Part shown: positions 1-11,054 of the stretch, in pieces
Numbering within the stretch: position 1 is the first letter of the stretch
Layout: each line of letters opens with the position of its first letter
Source of the DNA: Phallus indusiatus
Taxonomy: Eukaryota; Basidiomycota; Agaricomycetes; Phallales; Phallaceae
Length of the DNA: 64,000 nt
Assembly: GCA_027605045.1 (NCBI GenBank)
Contig: JAQFWX010000004.1
Location: 2,118,683-2,182,682 of the forward strand
Direction of reading: 5' to 3'
Made by a program: the position numbers and the translations under genes
Notes under the pieces: model-generated
Databases searched by the model: none
What the model was told of the DNA's origin: nothing
Seen by the model: only the letters and a program-made list of their open reading frames with translations

Positions 1-55
1 GATCACGGAGTTGAGCGAATTTCCAATTCTTGTCTAGTGCAATAAGAGCAGCCAT
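1..55 (-). CDS. Possible 5' end of a gene leaving the left edge
   Basis: On the minus strand an ATG at 55 opens an uninterrupted frame of 18 codons to the window edge, reading MAALIALDKNWKFAQLRD. The spacing of hydrophobic residues followed by a Trp resembles the first strand of some glycoside hydrolases, which would suit the sugar transporter and GH79 neighbours. That is only a suggestion: 18 residues cannot identify a family, and the call rests on an open frame with a plausible start. Confidence 0.22.
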   Translation of the reverse strand, partial: MAALIALDKNWKFAQLRD

Positions 56-498
56 GCGCCAAGGGGAAACAAATGATGTTGTGGTGAGGAGATGAGGCCA
101 GAAATCCCGTGGGCATGTGTCGCAATCGACATTTGCATTTTCGAGCGATTTTGGTCAGTCCAACTTCCGAGAATCCCCCGACGACGTTTCCGAATGTCTG
201 GCGCTCCACGATCTTATTCCACCGACGTCGAGAGAAGCATAGCAGAATTCCTCAAACAGCATGCTATTGGTGACGAAGCACTTCTCGGGTTATTTTTCTT
301 TCCATTTCACTGATTCGAAATTTACATCTGATTGCTGATAGTTCTTTTCCTCCATCACATGACTATGTCATAATATTCATCCTGAGAGATGCTCAGTGTT
401 CGCCAGTCACGAAAATTTGTCTTAAGAATGTTTAGAAATGAAAACAAAATATTTGCATCGTGTGTCCTCGATTCGTGCCCCACTGTTTGCTATCGTCA
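56..498. other. Intergenic region upstream of the sugar transporter
   Basis: No gene is convincing here. Short open frames exist on both strands but none continues into a good splice site or shows a recognisable domain. It probably holds the promoter of the transporter at 499 and perhaps that of the minus-strand gene at the edge. Confidence 0.5.
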
Positions 499-3383
499 AT
501 GGAGCCAGAGAAATATTCTGACGCAGGCAAAGAAGTAAGAGTTCTGTCTTTTACAATCCTGTTTTAGTTCAAATAAACAACTTACATTAGTCTCCCTTTC
601 AAACGGAACATTGCTCGAGTCCCCTATCGCCTGCTGATGCTAGAAACCTTGTTCAAGTAAGAAATGGTACAGCTCATATTCCTCCTGTTTCTACTTGCAT
701 CCTATTGAATGTCTTTCCCTAGCTGCGTTTTCAGCTGCGGCGAGGGAAGGGAAACTCAATCCCTGGTCCAAAGACTCGTTCTATCTTTATCTAATGTGTT
801 TGTAAGTATCATGGACAACTATCCCGTAACTGTTTGTAATCTGCTATCCGCAGTACCTCTTTCTTATGCGCGTGAGTTTTCTCGGTCGAATCTAACGTTT
901 TACGAATAATCACAAATGATCTAGATGTGCAAACGGCTATGTGAGTCCACACATTTAGCTTGCCAACAGTTACTAGAGCATCATGCAGGATGGTTCATTA
1001 ATGACGGCCATCAATTCAGTCGGTATCAAACCTCGTGTTTATTTATGATATTCCTGATAACCTTTTTAGATGCCTTTCTATCAAAGTCGCTTCAATGCGG
1101 GCACTTTAGGTTCCACTACTGGTTTGATATTCTCGATGTGCGTTTTGAGTACCCGGGTTACGGTTACGTTTATCCTAAACTGACGTCTCCTCAGGTATAC
1201 AATTGGTGGTCTAGTCGGACCCTTCTTCGCCGGTCCTTTGACAGATTCCAGGGTAGGTCGAAAAGGAGCGATGCAAACTGGGGCTTTTTTGATTTGCATT
1301 GGTGAGCCAGGAACATTGGCAGTAGTTCCGGCTACTAACGACATCTCCAACGCTTATGTAGGTGCTGCTGTTATAGCATCTTCAATGAAGAAACCTCAGT
1401 TTATTTTGGGACGTTTTATTCTGGGATTCGGTGTGAGTTGAATTAATCTTAGTACTTGATAGCTAATGAAATATAATCCGGCATATAGGTCAGTATCCTT
1501 ACCTGCGCCGCGCCGTCATACATCGTAGAGGTGTCTCCTCCGCAGTGGAGGGGTCGCTTGACAGCCATTTATAACCTAGGCATGTTTGCTAAATTTTCCT
1601 CGATTATGTACACTCATTTTTTAAACAGGCTGGTTTGGAGGGTCTATTCCTGCGGCTGCCATTACGTTAGGGTGCCAAAGCATTCAATCAGACTGGTCTT
1701 GGCGTCTCCCTCTTATTTTCCAGGTAACATTTTATGTTTAATTTTGGGAATATTGTCATCCTTACTGCTATTTATAGGCCGCGCCATCAGTCGTCGTTAT
1801 AATAACTGTGTTTTTCCTTCCAGAGAGTCCCAGATGGCTTATTGCCAACTCTCGAGACGAAGAAGCTCTTGCTTTCTTGATCAGGTTTCACGGAAACAGA
1901 GATCCCAATAATCCTGTGGTCAAACTGGAATGGTGAATTGATATCTCATTCTGTTTATTATTTCTGAAGTTGCCCCTAGGCAAGAGTTTAAGGAGAATAT
2001 CGCAATAGACGGAGCAGACAAAAGGTGCGCGTCGAGCTCATCCATATTAAAAGTAGTAAGATAACGCCTAATATTTCACCAAATATAGATGGTGGGATTA
2101 TCGTGAATTGTGAGTGGAGTTTTGATTGAACTCGAGGTCATTTTATCAATCCGATTACAAGGTTTAACACACGAAATGCAAGATATCGTTCACTCATCGT
2201 CATCATGATGGGGTGCTTTGGTCAATTTTCTGGTAATGGATTGGGTTATTTCAATTTACAAATTTACCAGGCTGTCGGTGAGTTAAAAAAGATGGTACCT
2301 AACATGGTTCGTTCTATGGTTTTTGATTTAATATCCTAGGCTATGGCGTTCACATGCAATTTGTGTTGAATTTGCTGAGTTCAATAGTTTCAGCCTTCGC
2401 TGCTAGTTGTGGCGTTGCTCTTTCGGATAGAATGCCTCGGAGACAGGTTTTAATTTGGGGAACTTTAGCCTCTGCCCTTTTCTTGGGAATTAATGGCGGA
2501 CTGTCCTCGAAGTGGGCTCATACGTCTCCAGAACATCTCAATCTTGCGGTCGGCCAGGGGTAAATTATTTTAGAAATAATATTTTGTATACTAATTAATT
2601 TATTGTAGGGCAGTCGCAGCGTACTTCTTATTTAACGTCGTGGGTTTCTTTTCGTAATCCTGGTTTTACCTCCTTGAATTTCAACAAATACTTTGATAGT
2701 CCTACTGTTTTTCATATACCCCTCTGCAAGGGCTGTATCCTGTTGAGGTACTTCAGACCACAGCCAGAGCCAAGGGAATGTCGATGGTAATATTTACCCT
2801 AATTTTCATCTTCCCTGATTTATATGATCTATTTATTAGTATGGAGTTGTTGTCTCGTTGTTCTCTTTCATTAACACAGTGAGTCCTTCCGCATCTCGGT
2901 TTCTGTCAAAAACTTAAGACGAATGTAGTACGCGGGTCCTATTGCCTTGCAAAATATCAAGTGAGTTTCCTAAGTTGCCACTCAAATAAAATTTCCAGTT
3001 TTAACTATTCGCCAGATACAACTACGTTTTTGTAATTTGTTCGGGTTTCATTCTTTGTTTTCATAATTGTTGATATTATGCTCTAGATTTTCGTGGGATG
3101 GGATTGCATTGAAGCGTTGCTCTGGTACTTGTTTGGTAAGTCTTAATCAGGTATTAAGCGGTTAAGTATAATTTATCGCGTTTATAGGCGTCGAAACAGT
3201 CGGAAGGTGATCAATAAGTTCTGCTCTTGCCGTATATGATATTTGAGTTGATTTCTCGTCAGGTCACTTGAAGAGCTAGAAGAACTCTTTTCGTCTCCAG
3301 ATCCGGTAGCCGCGTCAAAACGGATGCAGCTTATTGCTGTGGAGAAAGCCGGGACTGCTGCTGAAGTTGTCCATGACGCTTAA
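499..3383 (+). CDS. MFS sugar transporter (lactose permease / hexose transporter type)
   Basis: This is a twelve-helix plasma-membrane sugar:proton symporter of the major facilitator superfamily. The gene is cut by more than a dozen short introns; joining exons gives a continuous protein of roughly 500 residues. Recognisable pieces in order are NPWSKDSFYLYL before helix 1, NGYDGSLMTAINSMPFYQ after helix 1, the loop 2-3 signature VGRKGAMQTG, GRFILGFGVS in helix 4, SPPQWRGRLTA after it, PESPRWLIAN after helix 6, and the C-terminal GVETVGRSLEELEELF that corresponds to the PETKGR motif. The start MEPEKYSDAGKE was chosen because it has a good donor (gtaaga at 535). The next junctions need donors gtacag at 667 and gtcggt near 1020, so the N-terminal 60 residues are less certain than the rest. 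It is convergent with the GH79 enzyme, 127 bp away, suggesting uptake of a sugar released outside the cell. The substrate cannot be read from sequence. Confidence 0.88.
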
Positions 3384-3510
3384 ACATTGTCAGTCCCGAT
3401 AATGACGAGCTGCGTGCGCGTGGCCCACTATGTTCCGTTCGGTAACAGGATATCCATGTATTTTCTGCCTGAGATAAACCCCATTGCTATTACCGGTATT
3501 GAATTCAATT

Positions 3511-5295
3511 TCAGTGTAACCATACAAGCAGGCTCTCCGAAGCCTGCACAGTAACAGCTACACTACCATTTACCACTTTTATTGACTCGACAGCTTCTCT
3601 TCCAATGCGTGAACACAGAGAATTAAAGGATTGACCGGCTAGTGTGATGGGACTAAGTTCATCGGCGGAAACTGTTGAGACTGCAGAAGGGGCAGTCAAT
3701 CGCTTTGCTCGTAACGTGGACCTTCCTTCTAAGCCAGCCCACGAAACAGTGGTTGAGGGACGCGTTCCTGTTCCGTCAAAGTATTCTGTGTTAATGAGAA
3801 GAACCCGTAAGGGTTCGCCTGTCGAAGAATATATTCCATAAGCGGCCATAAAATCCGTTCCATTATCCAGCATAGCAATGCTATGTCCGTCTATTCCAAT
3901 GGCCTCAGATAAAAAGGCTGCACCATAGTAAGGACCGTCGACAATATTTCTAAACAACGTTCAGTTGCTAATGTGGTATAAATACGAATGCAGTTCCTCA
4001 CTCTCCCCACCAGCAATAGGCGCAGTCGGCAATGGTACCTGTAAAAAAACCGTTTAATATCGTCGATTAGGAAATAATTGATGAATTATGGGTTATATAT
4101 GTAACCTTGGTGGAAGTATAAACGCTCGACCCCGATAAGTGCCGCTTGGAGAGAATAATCCATGATCCAGAGAGCAGCTCCGAAAGTAGGACTGATGCCT
4201 CCTCCCCCGCATGTGGCTTCGGTAATTGAGAACACAGGTCATTATAATCATTTTGGCTTAGAGATTTACCTGAATTAGTTTCGCCTAAGAAATAATGTTT
4301 TCCGATCGCGTGCGCTGCCGCTGCCTCAGATTTGTACTGAGAAGTGTAGGAGACGATACCGCTGTCAACAGTAAATTAGAATAAGTTTTGGATACATATG
4401 TGGTACAATAGTCATACGAATGGCTTTGAAGAGCTTGTAGATTCGTACTAGCACCACCGCACGCAGATTGAGGATAGGAATGTCCACTGAACGAATATAT
4501 ACTTGAAAGGGCATTTGGAATTTTGGGTATCAATTCAGCTGCTCCCCATTTAGGTGGGGAGAGATAAACAGCAGCTTGGCCGACTGATTTTCCTAGTGCT
4601 TGCCCGAGATCCTGGTGCCACTCTTGTTGACTCGCTGCGTCCAGAGTGGGACTCCAGGTCTGGTCCGCAGGAATAATAGGTGAATCGCTGTCATAGACTT
4701 TGCGGATAATCAATACGAGCTTCGGTTTAGCTTAGAAAAAGGGTAATTATACACTCAGGTTCATTCCCAAGCTCAATAGACAGAAGATTATGCATGGATG
4801 ACATAGCTTTCTGAGCAGCTTCGAGCGTATTGGTTTCATTATTCAACTGACGATTAAGGCCCACGGTAACGTCCCCTTTTAACCTTGACGCCAAGTGGAA
4901 GAAAGAGGGACCATAAGTCAATGCGAGAGGTGCTTGTGTAGGATCTGGAACCGTGTAACGTACGGCCAGAAACTCGGTTGCGTTGAACGTCGCTCTATCT
5001 CTGGAAATTCTACGTGTAACTACGATTTTCCGACATTGAATACGAATACAAACTGAGTCGTGCCGCCTATGCGAACGGCCGGGGCATGTCCACGTGAAGC
5101 TTGAAGCTGATCGAGACAAGGGGCGGTGTTGTTTAGGTCCATATATCCGGGGAAAGCGAAGAATTCCAACGATACGCTCAGTAAGGCAGGGTCGACTGCA
5201 ATGGCGTCAGGAGGTGCTGAAGAAGGAACATTGAGTTGACACCAAGACTCAATGATAAGACAAAGTAAGAAAATGAACGAGTGAATGACCATCAT
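3511..5295 (-). CDS. Secreted GH79 beta-glucuronidase-like glycoside hydrolase
   Basis: It probably hydrolyses terminal beta-glucuronosyl residues of polysaccharides or proteoglycans outside the cell. The protein begins with a hydrophobic signal peptide directly after two adjacent start codons (5295 and 5292). The TIM-barrel follows, with RIGGTTQDRATFNATEF, the acid/base segment IELGNEPEFYDSDSPI and the nucleophile segment HYFLGETNSATCGGGGIS, both carrying the Glu expected in GH79, then the beta-sandwich domain ending in SLLVWLH. Introns restore frame at each break: GGTTQ-DRAT (donor gtttgt), GNEPEF-YDSD (donor gtataa, acceptor caaag) and SHS-GIVSYTS (donor gtatga). No disruption was found. 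It lies tail to tail with the sugar transporter. A heparanase-like relative within GH79 cannot be excluded, but the fungal beta-glucuronidase branch fits best. Confidence 0.88.
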
Positions 5296-5777
5296 TTCCT
5301 GTCGGAATATGATCGTCAACTCGTAATGCTTATATCGTCAAGCTTAACCTCCGACGGTCCGTTTATCATAGCGATCGCTGAAGGACATCATATGTCAGAG
5401 CCATGTGATACTATAAGTAATAATTCTCTAAATAATCCGAGCTCCGAGGAAGCTACTTTAGAGCGTAAGAATATGAAAGAACTTGAAGAGCTCGAGGGTG
5501 GCGTCAAAGACGAACAGACGTGATATGAATACGATGACTGGTAATTCCTTGTCCATTCATTGGACTGGAACCATATGCTTGAGAACAATCATTCGACGCT
5601 TTCGGTATTCCTACTCGGATAAATAATTTGCTGGAATAACGAAGCAGCCTGGATATAGATACGTGCACTGTGGCCGTGACTGTGCGTGACAAGTTACAAC
5701 GCGTGGCGCGTGACGCGTCATACCACGTGATTTTTTTTCGGACACGAAACTAACCATCAAGCCATTGCTCGCCTTCC
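5296..5777. other. Divergent intergenic region between GH79 and RING genes
   Basis: It holds the promoters of the minus-strand GH79 enzyme and the plus-strand RING protein. A small plus-strand open frame (5281-5523) overlaps the GH79 start and has no recognisable domain. The right part contains a cluster of palindromic sites described separately. Confidence 0.5.
5711..5729. promoter_or_regulatory. Palindrome TGACGCGTCA next to an E-box CACGTG
   Basis: The perfect 10-bp palindrome TGACGCGTCA (5711-5720) contains an ACGCGT core and is followed four bases later by CACGTG (5724-5729). They lie 49-67 bp before the RING start at 5778. Both are common half-site symmetric targets, of MBF-type or bZIP factors and of bHLH factors respectively. 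Functional use is inferred only from position and symmetry. Confidence 0.35.
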
Positions 5778-6867
5778 ATGGACCACGGCACGGCGGAGAA
5801 GAGCATTTGGGTGGCAGACACAATGTATATCATATACATTCGTTTATGAATTATATTTAATCTAACCTGTGCAAAATAGGGAGGATATCACACAGTTTAT
5901 ATCCTCATTACCTCGTCTCACCTTGGACCAGCTGCCGTCTTGTAATTATTTCCGCACCGCAGTACCGAGTTCGAAAGTCTGACATGATTACTTAGCCGAA
6001 TGCTGTCCTATATGTTTGGTTCCATTTGCTATGGCTATCTCCGAATCTCTCGACGGAAAGCCTGCTGGGGTTACAAAATTAAAGTGTGGGCACGTGTTCT
6101 GTCTTTCAGAGTAATTATAACAAATTTTCTTTGTTCACAATTTTCAAATGCTTATAATTTGAACATTAGTATATCAGAGTGGATTTACACTTCTCGTGGC
6201 AGCTGTCCCACGTGTCGAGATATCTTTCTGGTAATCCCCGAGCCTTCTGAAGATGAATCGTCGGATGGGGGAGAGTACATACCGGGTAGCGATTTGACGG
6301 ACGACTTTATGGAAGAGGATTACTGGTCGGAAGATGAGGAAGACTGGGCAGGTACCGAAGGAGAAATTGAAGACAATGCTGTAAACGAATCGAATTTGTC
6401 TCCGGATTCAGATCAGCATATAGACGAAGTTAGTGCTCCTGCACACGGTCAGATCCTATCTATCAGTGATGTTTCCGACGCTGGCTCATCAAATACCCGT
6501 AGTAAGTAATCGCAAATTCCAGCGAGAGGTCCATCTAAGTTCCAAATCTAGGTTCTGCTGAAGATCTGATGTTCGAACTTTCACAACTGAAGTCTAACAT
6601 AACATCCATACAGCACAGTGATTCTCTGAATGAGAAGGCATTTCATTCTCGTCTCTCTTCGTTCTGATTAGCATCTCACAAAATAAACTGTCGCAGGAAC
6701 ACGTCCAGGAGATCCTTGCTTTATCATCACAAAAGACTAAAGATGTGAAGCGTATTCTAACTTCACAAGACCTTTTTCCGACGTCATCACCGGATCTTCA
6801 ATGGTTTCTAAGTACGTTGCAGGAGATCGAGGACCTTTTGGCTGTGGCAATGTCCAATGACGAATGA
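5778..6867 (+). CDS. RING-finger protein, likely E3 ubiquitin ligase
   Basis: Joined exons give MDHGTAEKSIWVADTMEDI, then a RING: CPIC, a 20-residue loop with an insertion, CGHVFC, then SDISEWIYT and the final pair CPTC. The acidic middle is rich in Asp, Glu and Ser, and the C-terminal third reads as helical. A RING domain would recruit an E2 enzyme; the substrate is unknown. The sixth zinc-ligand position appears to be Asp (FCLSD) rather than Cys, if the intron after tcaga at 6111 is placed correctly. The last intron appears to be GC-AG (6638-6696), joining LNEK to EHVQEILALSS in frame; no GT donor fits the phase. The first exon start is supported by donor gtatat and acceptor aaaatag, which build a Met codon across the junction. 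Confidence 0.75.
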
Positions 6868-6945
6868 AGCTTGTGTCTTAGATTCGTGGAAATCTCATCA
6901 TTGTATGTATTTTTACTTCCGGTCAAGTAATATGTCATGTATTGT

Positions 6946-8567
6946 CTATATATCCTGGTCTAAAAGAGTCTGGATGAATTGATCACCATCTAATTTTTTC
7001 CAGTCATCTGTCTTTCCGCTCCATTTTCCCCCTTTACCGCCGCCTTTGATACCTTTAGCTTTGAGCTTGTCACCAAAGCTTTTCACGTCATTTTCGTCTG
7101 ACCCAATGATCACAACGACGGTAGTTCCGTCTAACTTGCTGGATTCTGCCAATACGAGTAAATAAGGTGACGAAGAGGCTGAGCTCGCATTCCAAGCAAA
7201 TTGAATTGAAGTCAAGAAGTTCAATGGGTTCGCTGCTGAACCCGAATGGTGTTTAAAGGCGACAAATTTCTCATGACCCTTGAGCAATGCTTGACGTGAG
7301 TCATTTTCCAAGTCGCGGACCATGTAGGCAGCGAGTTCTGCTTCGAGCTCCTCAACACGTTTATTTCCTTTACGGCGACCGTCAGTTTCAAATGCCAGCC
7401 GTTCCGGAATCTGTTCAATAGCGCAGCCGTATTGCGTTGCGGCAGTTGTTACGAGCCCATGTGTTTTCGACAAGTATGCCCGGACCCGTGGGCCTGCGCA
7501 AAAGAAAATGCGACCCCGGCCACGAGAAAGCGGTTCCACTTGAGGCCGGATGAATATTGATATTCCTTGGAGAGAAGGTAAATGGGTTCCACAACACCTG
7601 CAATAAAAAAGTTCCAGATTTTTGTTTGTTGGCGCAAATAAATTGATAACTAACGGATTACGATCTACGCCCTCAATCACGACAGTCCGGTTAATACCAC
7701 CTGTATAGTCACTTGGCAAACCCTTGTTACTCCTTTCGTCGTCATTTGTGGACTTATCGTTCAAATCGTCGACCTCAACGTGAACCTTTGTCCCCTTAAT
7801 GCAGATATCGTTTGCTTCATCTTCAATCATCTGGAGTTCTTCTACGCTTGGTATGCGGGGAACTTCGATATAAGCTAAGGCAGGATACTGGGCCATATAC
7901 CACGAAGGCGTTGGTAGTTCTAATTTTCTCTCAAGCAAGGCCGAAATCAAATGCTGGCTGGTATGCATACACATCTAAATTTGAAATCAACATGTGCCGA
8001 TACGGACTATGCAGTCTTTGAGTGTAGATATTTGACTTACATGGTCATACCGTCGACGGAGACCTTCCTCTCCGAGATACACCTTGACAACGCTGCCAGG
8101 AGGCAGGATCTCGCCATCCTTCACATAATGTATAGCGTCGTGCCCATGTCGTTTCACTTCCAGAACAGGCCATACATTACGCCCGTCAGAGGACTCCATG
8201 AAACCGATGTCAGATGGCTGTCCACCACCTTCAGGAAATAATATAGTATCATGAAGGAGAACCTGGACGATCTTTCCTTTCTGGGCTGCCTGTGGGGCTT
8301 TCTTTTTATCTTTAGGAGGCTCAAGGCCTTGCGATTCTTGGCATTGAACGACATGCGTTGTCAATGAGTTCAATAGCGGATTCCCTAATTCAGAAGGGTA
8401 AATCTGAACATGCTTCCATAGCAAGTATTCTTCAATCTCTCACTTTGACAGGCCAGAAGACCAACAGGTACGGGAATAGAGGCATCCGTTGACACTTTGA
8501 TTGAAGGTGAAACAATACGATGATAAACATCATAATCATTCAGTGCTGGAAGTACGGTAGTTGCCAT
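6946..8567 (-). CDS. AlaX-like alanyl-tRNA editing protein (AARSD1 type)
   Basis: A free-standing relative of the AlaRS editing domain, expected to remove serine or glycine mischarged on tRNA-Ala in the cytoplasm. The start MATTVLPALNDYDVYHR was chosen over upstream codons because it is the first ATG and opens the domain. The order is VPVGLLACQS, the beta-barrel segment TILFPEGGGQPSDIG typical of the AlaRS/ThrRS second additional domain, the zinc motif half HTSQH, and the distal ligands in CCGTHLPSLQG. The tail has the glycine-rich stretch GIKGGGKGGKWSGK, resembling the C-Ala domain. All four metal-binding positions (HxxxH and CxxxH) appear present, so the enzyme should be active. The C-terminal domain places it with the longer, eukaryotic type of AlaX. 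Confidence 0.87.
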
Positions 8568-8881
8568 AAGTGAGGGTGAGCCACAGCTGTTGGCCTGCGT
8601 GAGAAATTTACATACATATGTAGCATACAAGACGGCAGCTCAACAGTGAGAGTAATTATACTTATACAGGAAGGAAGGCGATATAATATCAGCAATCAGT
8701 ATGCCAAACTTTTGAAGTAGGAAATCTAGCTTCTTCTAGACAGGCCGAGACTCTAGGAAATAGCGCAAGCCAGCCTTGTACTGCCAACCAGGTCTGTAAT
8801 GCCTCATAGCTTAGCCAGTAACGAGAGTGAACATAATTAATGACGTAGAACATACCAGGTAGCCAATGTCGTTATCAGGTA
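8568..8881. other. Gap between the AlaX-like and U1A/U2B''-like genes
   Basis: This is the downstream side of the snRNP gene and the promoter side of the AlaX gene. On the minus strand a frame reading EALQTWLAVQGWLALFPRV looks mildly protein-like but is bounded by stops and matches no family I recognise. No gene is called. Confidence 0.4.
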
Positions 8882-9414
8882 CTAGTTTGCTTCGTCTTCG
8901 ATTTCCATCTCATCTTCATCGTCAAGCTTTTCTCGTTTGCTATTTCGGCTATTTACAGCATCCTCTTCGCGGCTCCGTTTTTCTCCGGCAACACCATTTG
9001 TCAAGTGGGCATCTGTCGAGGTGGATTTGGCTAAGGCAGGATGAACAAAGTTGGGGTCTTCTCGCTGTAAAGTGGCGTATGATTTTGTTTTCGCGTATTC
9101 GATATGCTGCGTGGCATGTCAATTGAGTTGTCCAGTAAAGTCAATATATATGAATATATATTTTTTTTAAAAAAACAAACCATGGGTTTATCGTAGAAAA
9201 GCATACCATCGCACGCGCGCATTGCTGTGGTCGCGCTAGCAAGGTCCGCGAATACGAGAAAGGCCTGGCCGCGCATCTTGGCGTTTTTGAGAGCAACAAC
9301 ATCGATTATCTTCCCGTAGGTGGTAAACAACGAATACAACTGGGCTCTGAGCTCTTCTTTTTGAACGTGGTCATTGAGATTTTTCACATACAAGGATGTG
9401 TTCGGAGTGGACAT
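8882..9414 (-). CDS. U1A/U2B''-like snRNP protein with a single RRM
   Basis: An RNA-binding spliceosomal protein of the U1A/U2B''/SNF family. The RRM starts at residue 6 with SLYVKNLND (RNP2), continues to MRGQAFLVFADLASA (RNP1) and, after an intron at about 9180, finishes with YDKPMHIEYAKTKSYA, the hallmark end of this family's first RRM. A charged tail with EKRSREEDAV and DDEDEMEIEDEAN follows and stops at 8882. Fungal U1A-like proteins usually have a second RRM; none is visible in the following 300 bases, so this is either a U2B''-like single-RRM form (as yeast Msl1) or a shortened paralogue. The only ATG at the start of the domain is at 9414. Confidence 0.83.
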
Positions 9415-9661
9415 CGTTTCCAACGTGCGCCTCTATTACATAATATTTGTGTTGCCTTCTTTTTCGCGGTTATGCTATAAAAGTCGGAAGTCTGATATTG
9501 AGATTCCTACTGGTTTATTGAGACTAGCCCACCGACCACGAGGCCCGCGGACACAGTCATTCTGCGTGTTTTGTCTTGGTTTTCCTTGAATTTTTCTATT
9601 GCACGACTTCACATGAGAAAGTGCTGAAAACAAGGATTAACATTTGAAATTAAATTTTGCG

Positions 9662-11054
9662 ATGGACATGTCTCAAATCCGCGAATACTTGCCTCGCGTT
9701 CTTCTTCCCTTTTTCACTCTGTCTTACCCCGTACCTCGTCCCGAACATCCTGACTCGTTCTTCAACTCTAATTACTATGGACGTGGAGTTCTCGACATTT
9801 TTTTCGCCATTTCTTGGGTCGCTGTTCTCGCGATTCTTCGTGAATTCTTGAGGTTAGGGATCTTGGAGCCCTTCGCCCGCACGGTACTTTATCGACTGGA
9901 CATGAAAGAGCACAAAACCGACTCGTCGCGCAACGCCAAACACGCCAATGGCAACGGTAAAGCTAATGGTCATTCCAATGGACACGCAGCCCCCGCAAAA
10001 GCACCTCCCAAGCCCTTGCCTATCGACACGACATCCTCTAACCCGTCGCAGCTGATCGTACGAAAGAGACCCAAGGGGATGGACAAGGTTGCATGGAAAC
10101 GGGAACGAAGTACCCTTCGCTTCGCAGAACAAGGCTGGCAATTCGCGTATTACATCGTATATTGGCCGTTGGGTTTCGTAAGAGCTAGATTGCGTCTCAA
10201 TTTAAACCATGACAATTCATGTTTTTTAATAGTATATTCACTATAATTTCCCCAGTGCACCGTTCAACCTTGACAAGCTATGGCTCAATTATCCGCATAC
10301 TCCTCTCGCTGGTCCCCTCAAATTCTATTATCTGACACAACTAGGATTTTGGTTCCATCAGGTTCTTCTTTTGAACGCCGAAGCACGCAGGAAGGACCAT
10401 GTGCAGATGATGTCCCACCATGTCATTACCATAACTCTGGTCATTGCAAGCTACTGGTGTAATTTCACTCGGGTTGGTGTCCTGGTCATGGTCTTGATGG
10501 ACTTCTGCGACATATTTTTGGCAGTAAGTATTTTGATTCTCATGTTTCCTGTGGGTAACGATTGGCTTCGTCATATAGTTCGCCAAAATGTGTCGGTACT
10601 TGAGAGTGCCAGCATTGATCATGGATTCAGTTTTCGCGTTCTTCGCCTTCTCCTGGATTATTACGCGTAACATTTTATTCGGAATCGTGATATATTCCGC
10701 TTATAAGAAAGGCCCGGAGCTCTTGCAGTTCAAATGGGATCCCGAAAACGGAAGTTATATCACATATACTGGATATGTTGCCTTCGTATCTTTGTTGCTG
10801 GCCCTCCAAGTATGTGCAACTACTATTTTCTTTTTTCCAATATTTCTCTTAACATTTGTTTCAAAGGCTCTCCTCTTCCTCTGGACTGTCATGTTGCTTC
10901 GCATTATATGGAATGTTCTTGGCGGCAATCCTCCTGATGACAGCCGAAGTGACGAAGAAAGGCATGTGGAAATTCATTTTCTCATTGAATTCGGTTTTGA
11001 CGTTGAGGATTTTCTTGCAGTGATAGCGAACCTGAAACTAAAAAAAGTCAATAA
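9662..11054 (+). CDS. LAG1: Ceramide synthase (LAG1/LAC1, TLC domain)
   Basis: An ER membrane enzyme that N-acylates sphingoid bases to form ceramide. After a first membrane segment (IFFAISWVAVLAILREFLRL) comes a soluble region rich in Asn, Gly and Lys, then the TLC domain: TLRFAEQGWQFAYYIVYW, then HHVITITLVIASYW with the two catalytic His of the Lag motif, then GVLVMVLMDFCDIFLAFAK. The C-terminus is acidic (NPPDDSRSDEE), a CK2-type region seen in fungal members. The final intron is best read as GC-AG (10962-11020), giving SDEE-SDSEPETKKSQ and a stop at 11052. The GT alternative in this stretch (gtggaa at about 10965) would stop immediately after a His. The ATG at 9662 is the first in frame. 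Confidence 0.93.

Noticed and set aside
92..313. Plus-strand open frame containing MSGAPRSYSTDVERSIAEFL
   Set aside because: It stops without a useful donor or recognisable domain and cannot be joined in frame to the transporter.
5281..5523. Plus-strand 80-codon frame rich in Glu and Ser
   Set aside because: It overlaps the GH79 start on the other strand, has no domain, and its acidic end looks like chance composition.
8866..9126. Plus-strand 86-codon frame
   Set aside because: It is the antisense of the acidic tail of the U1A/U2B''-like gene.
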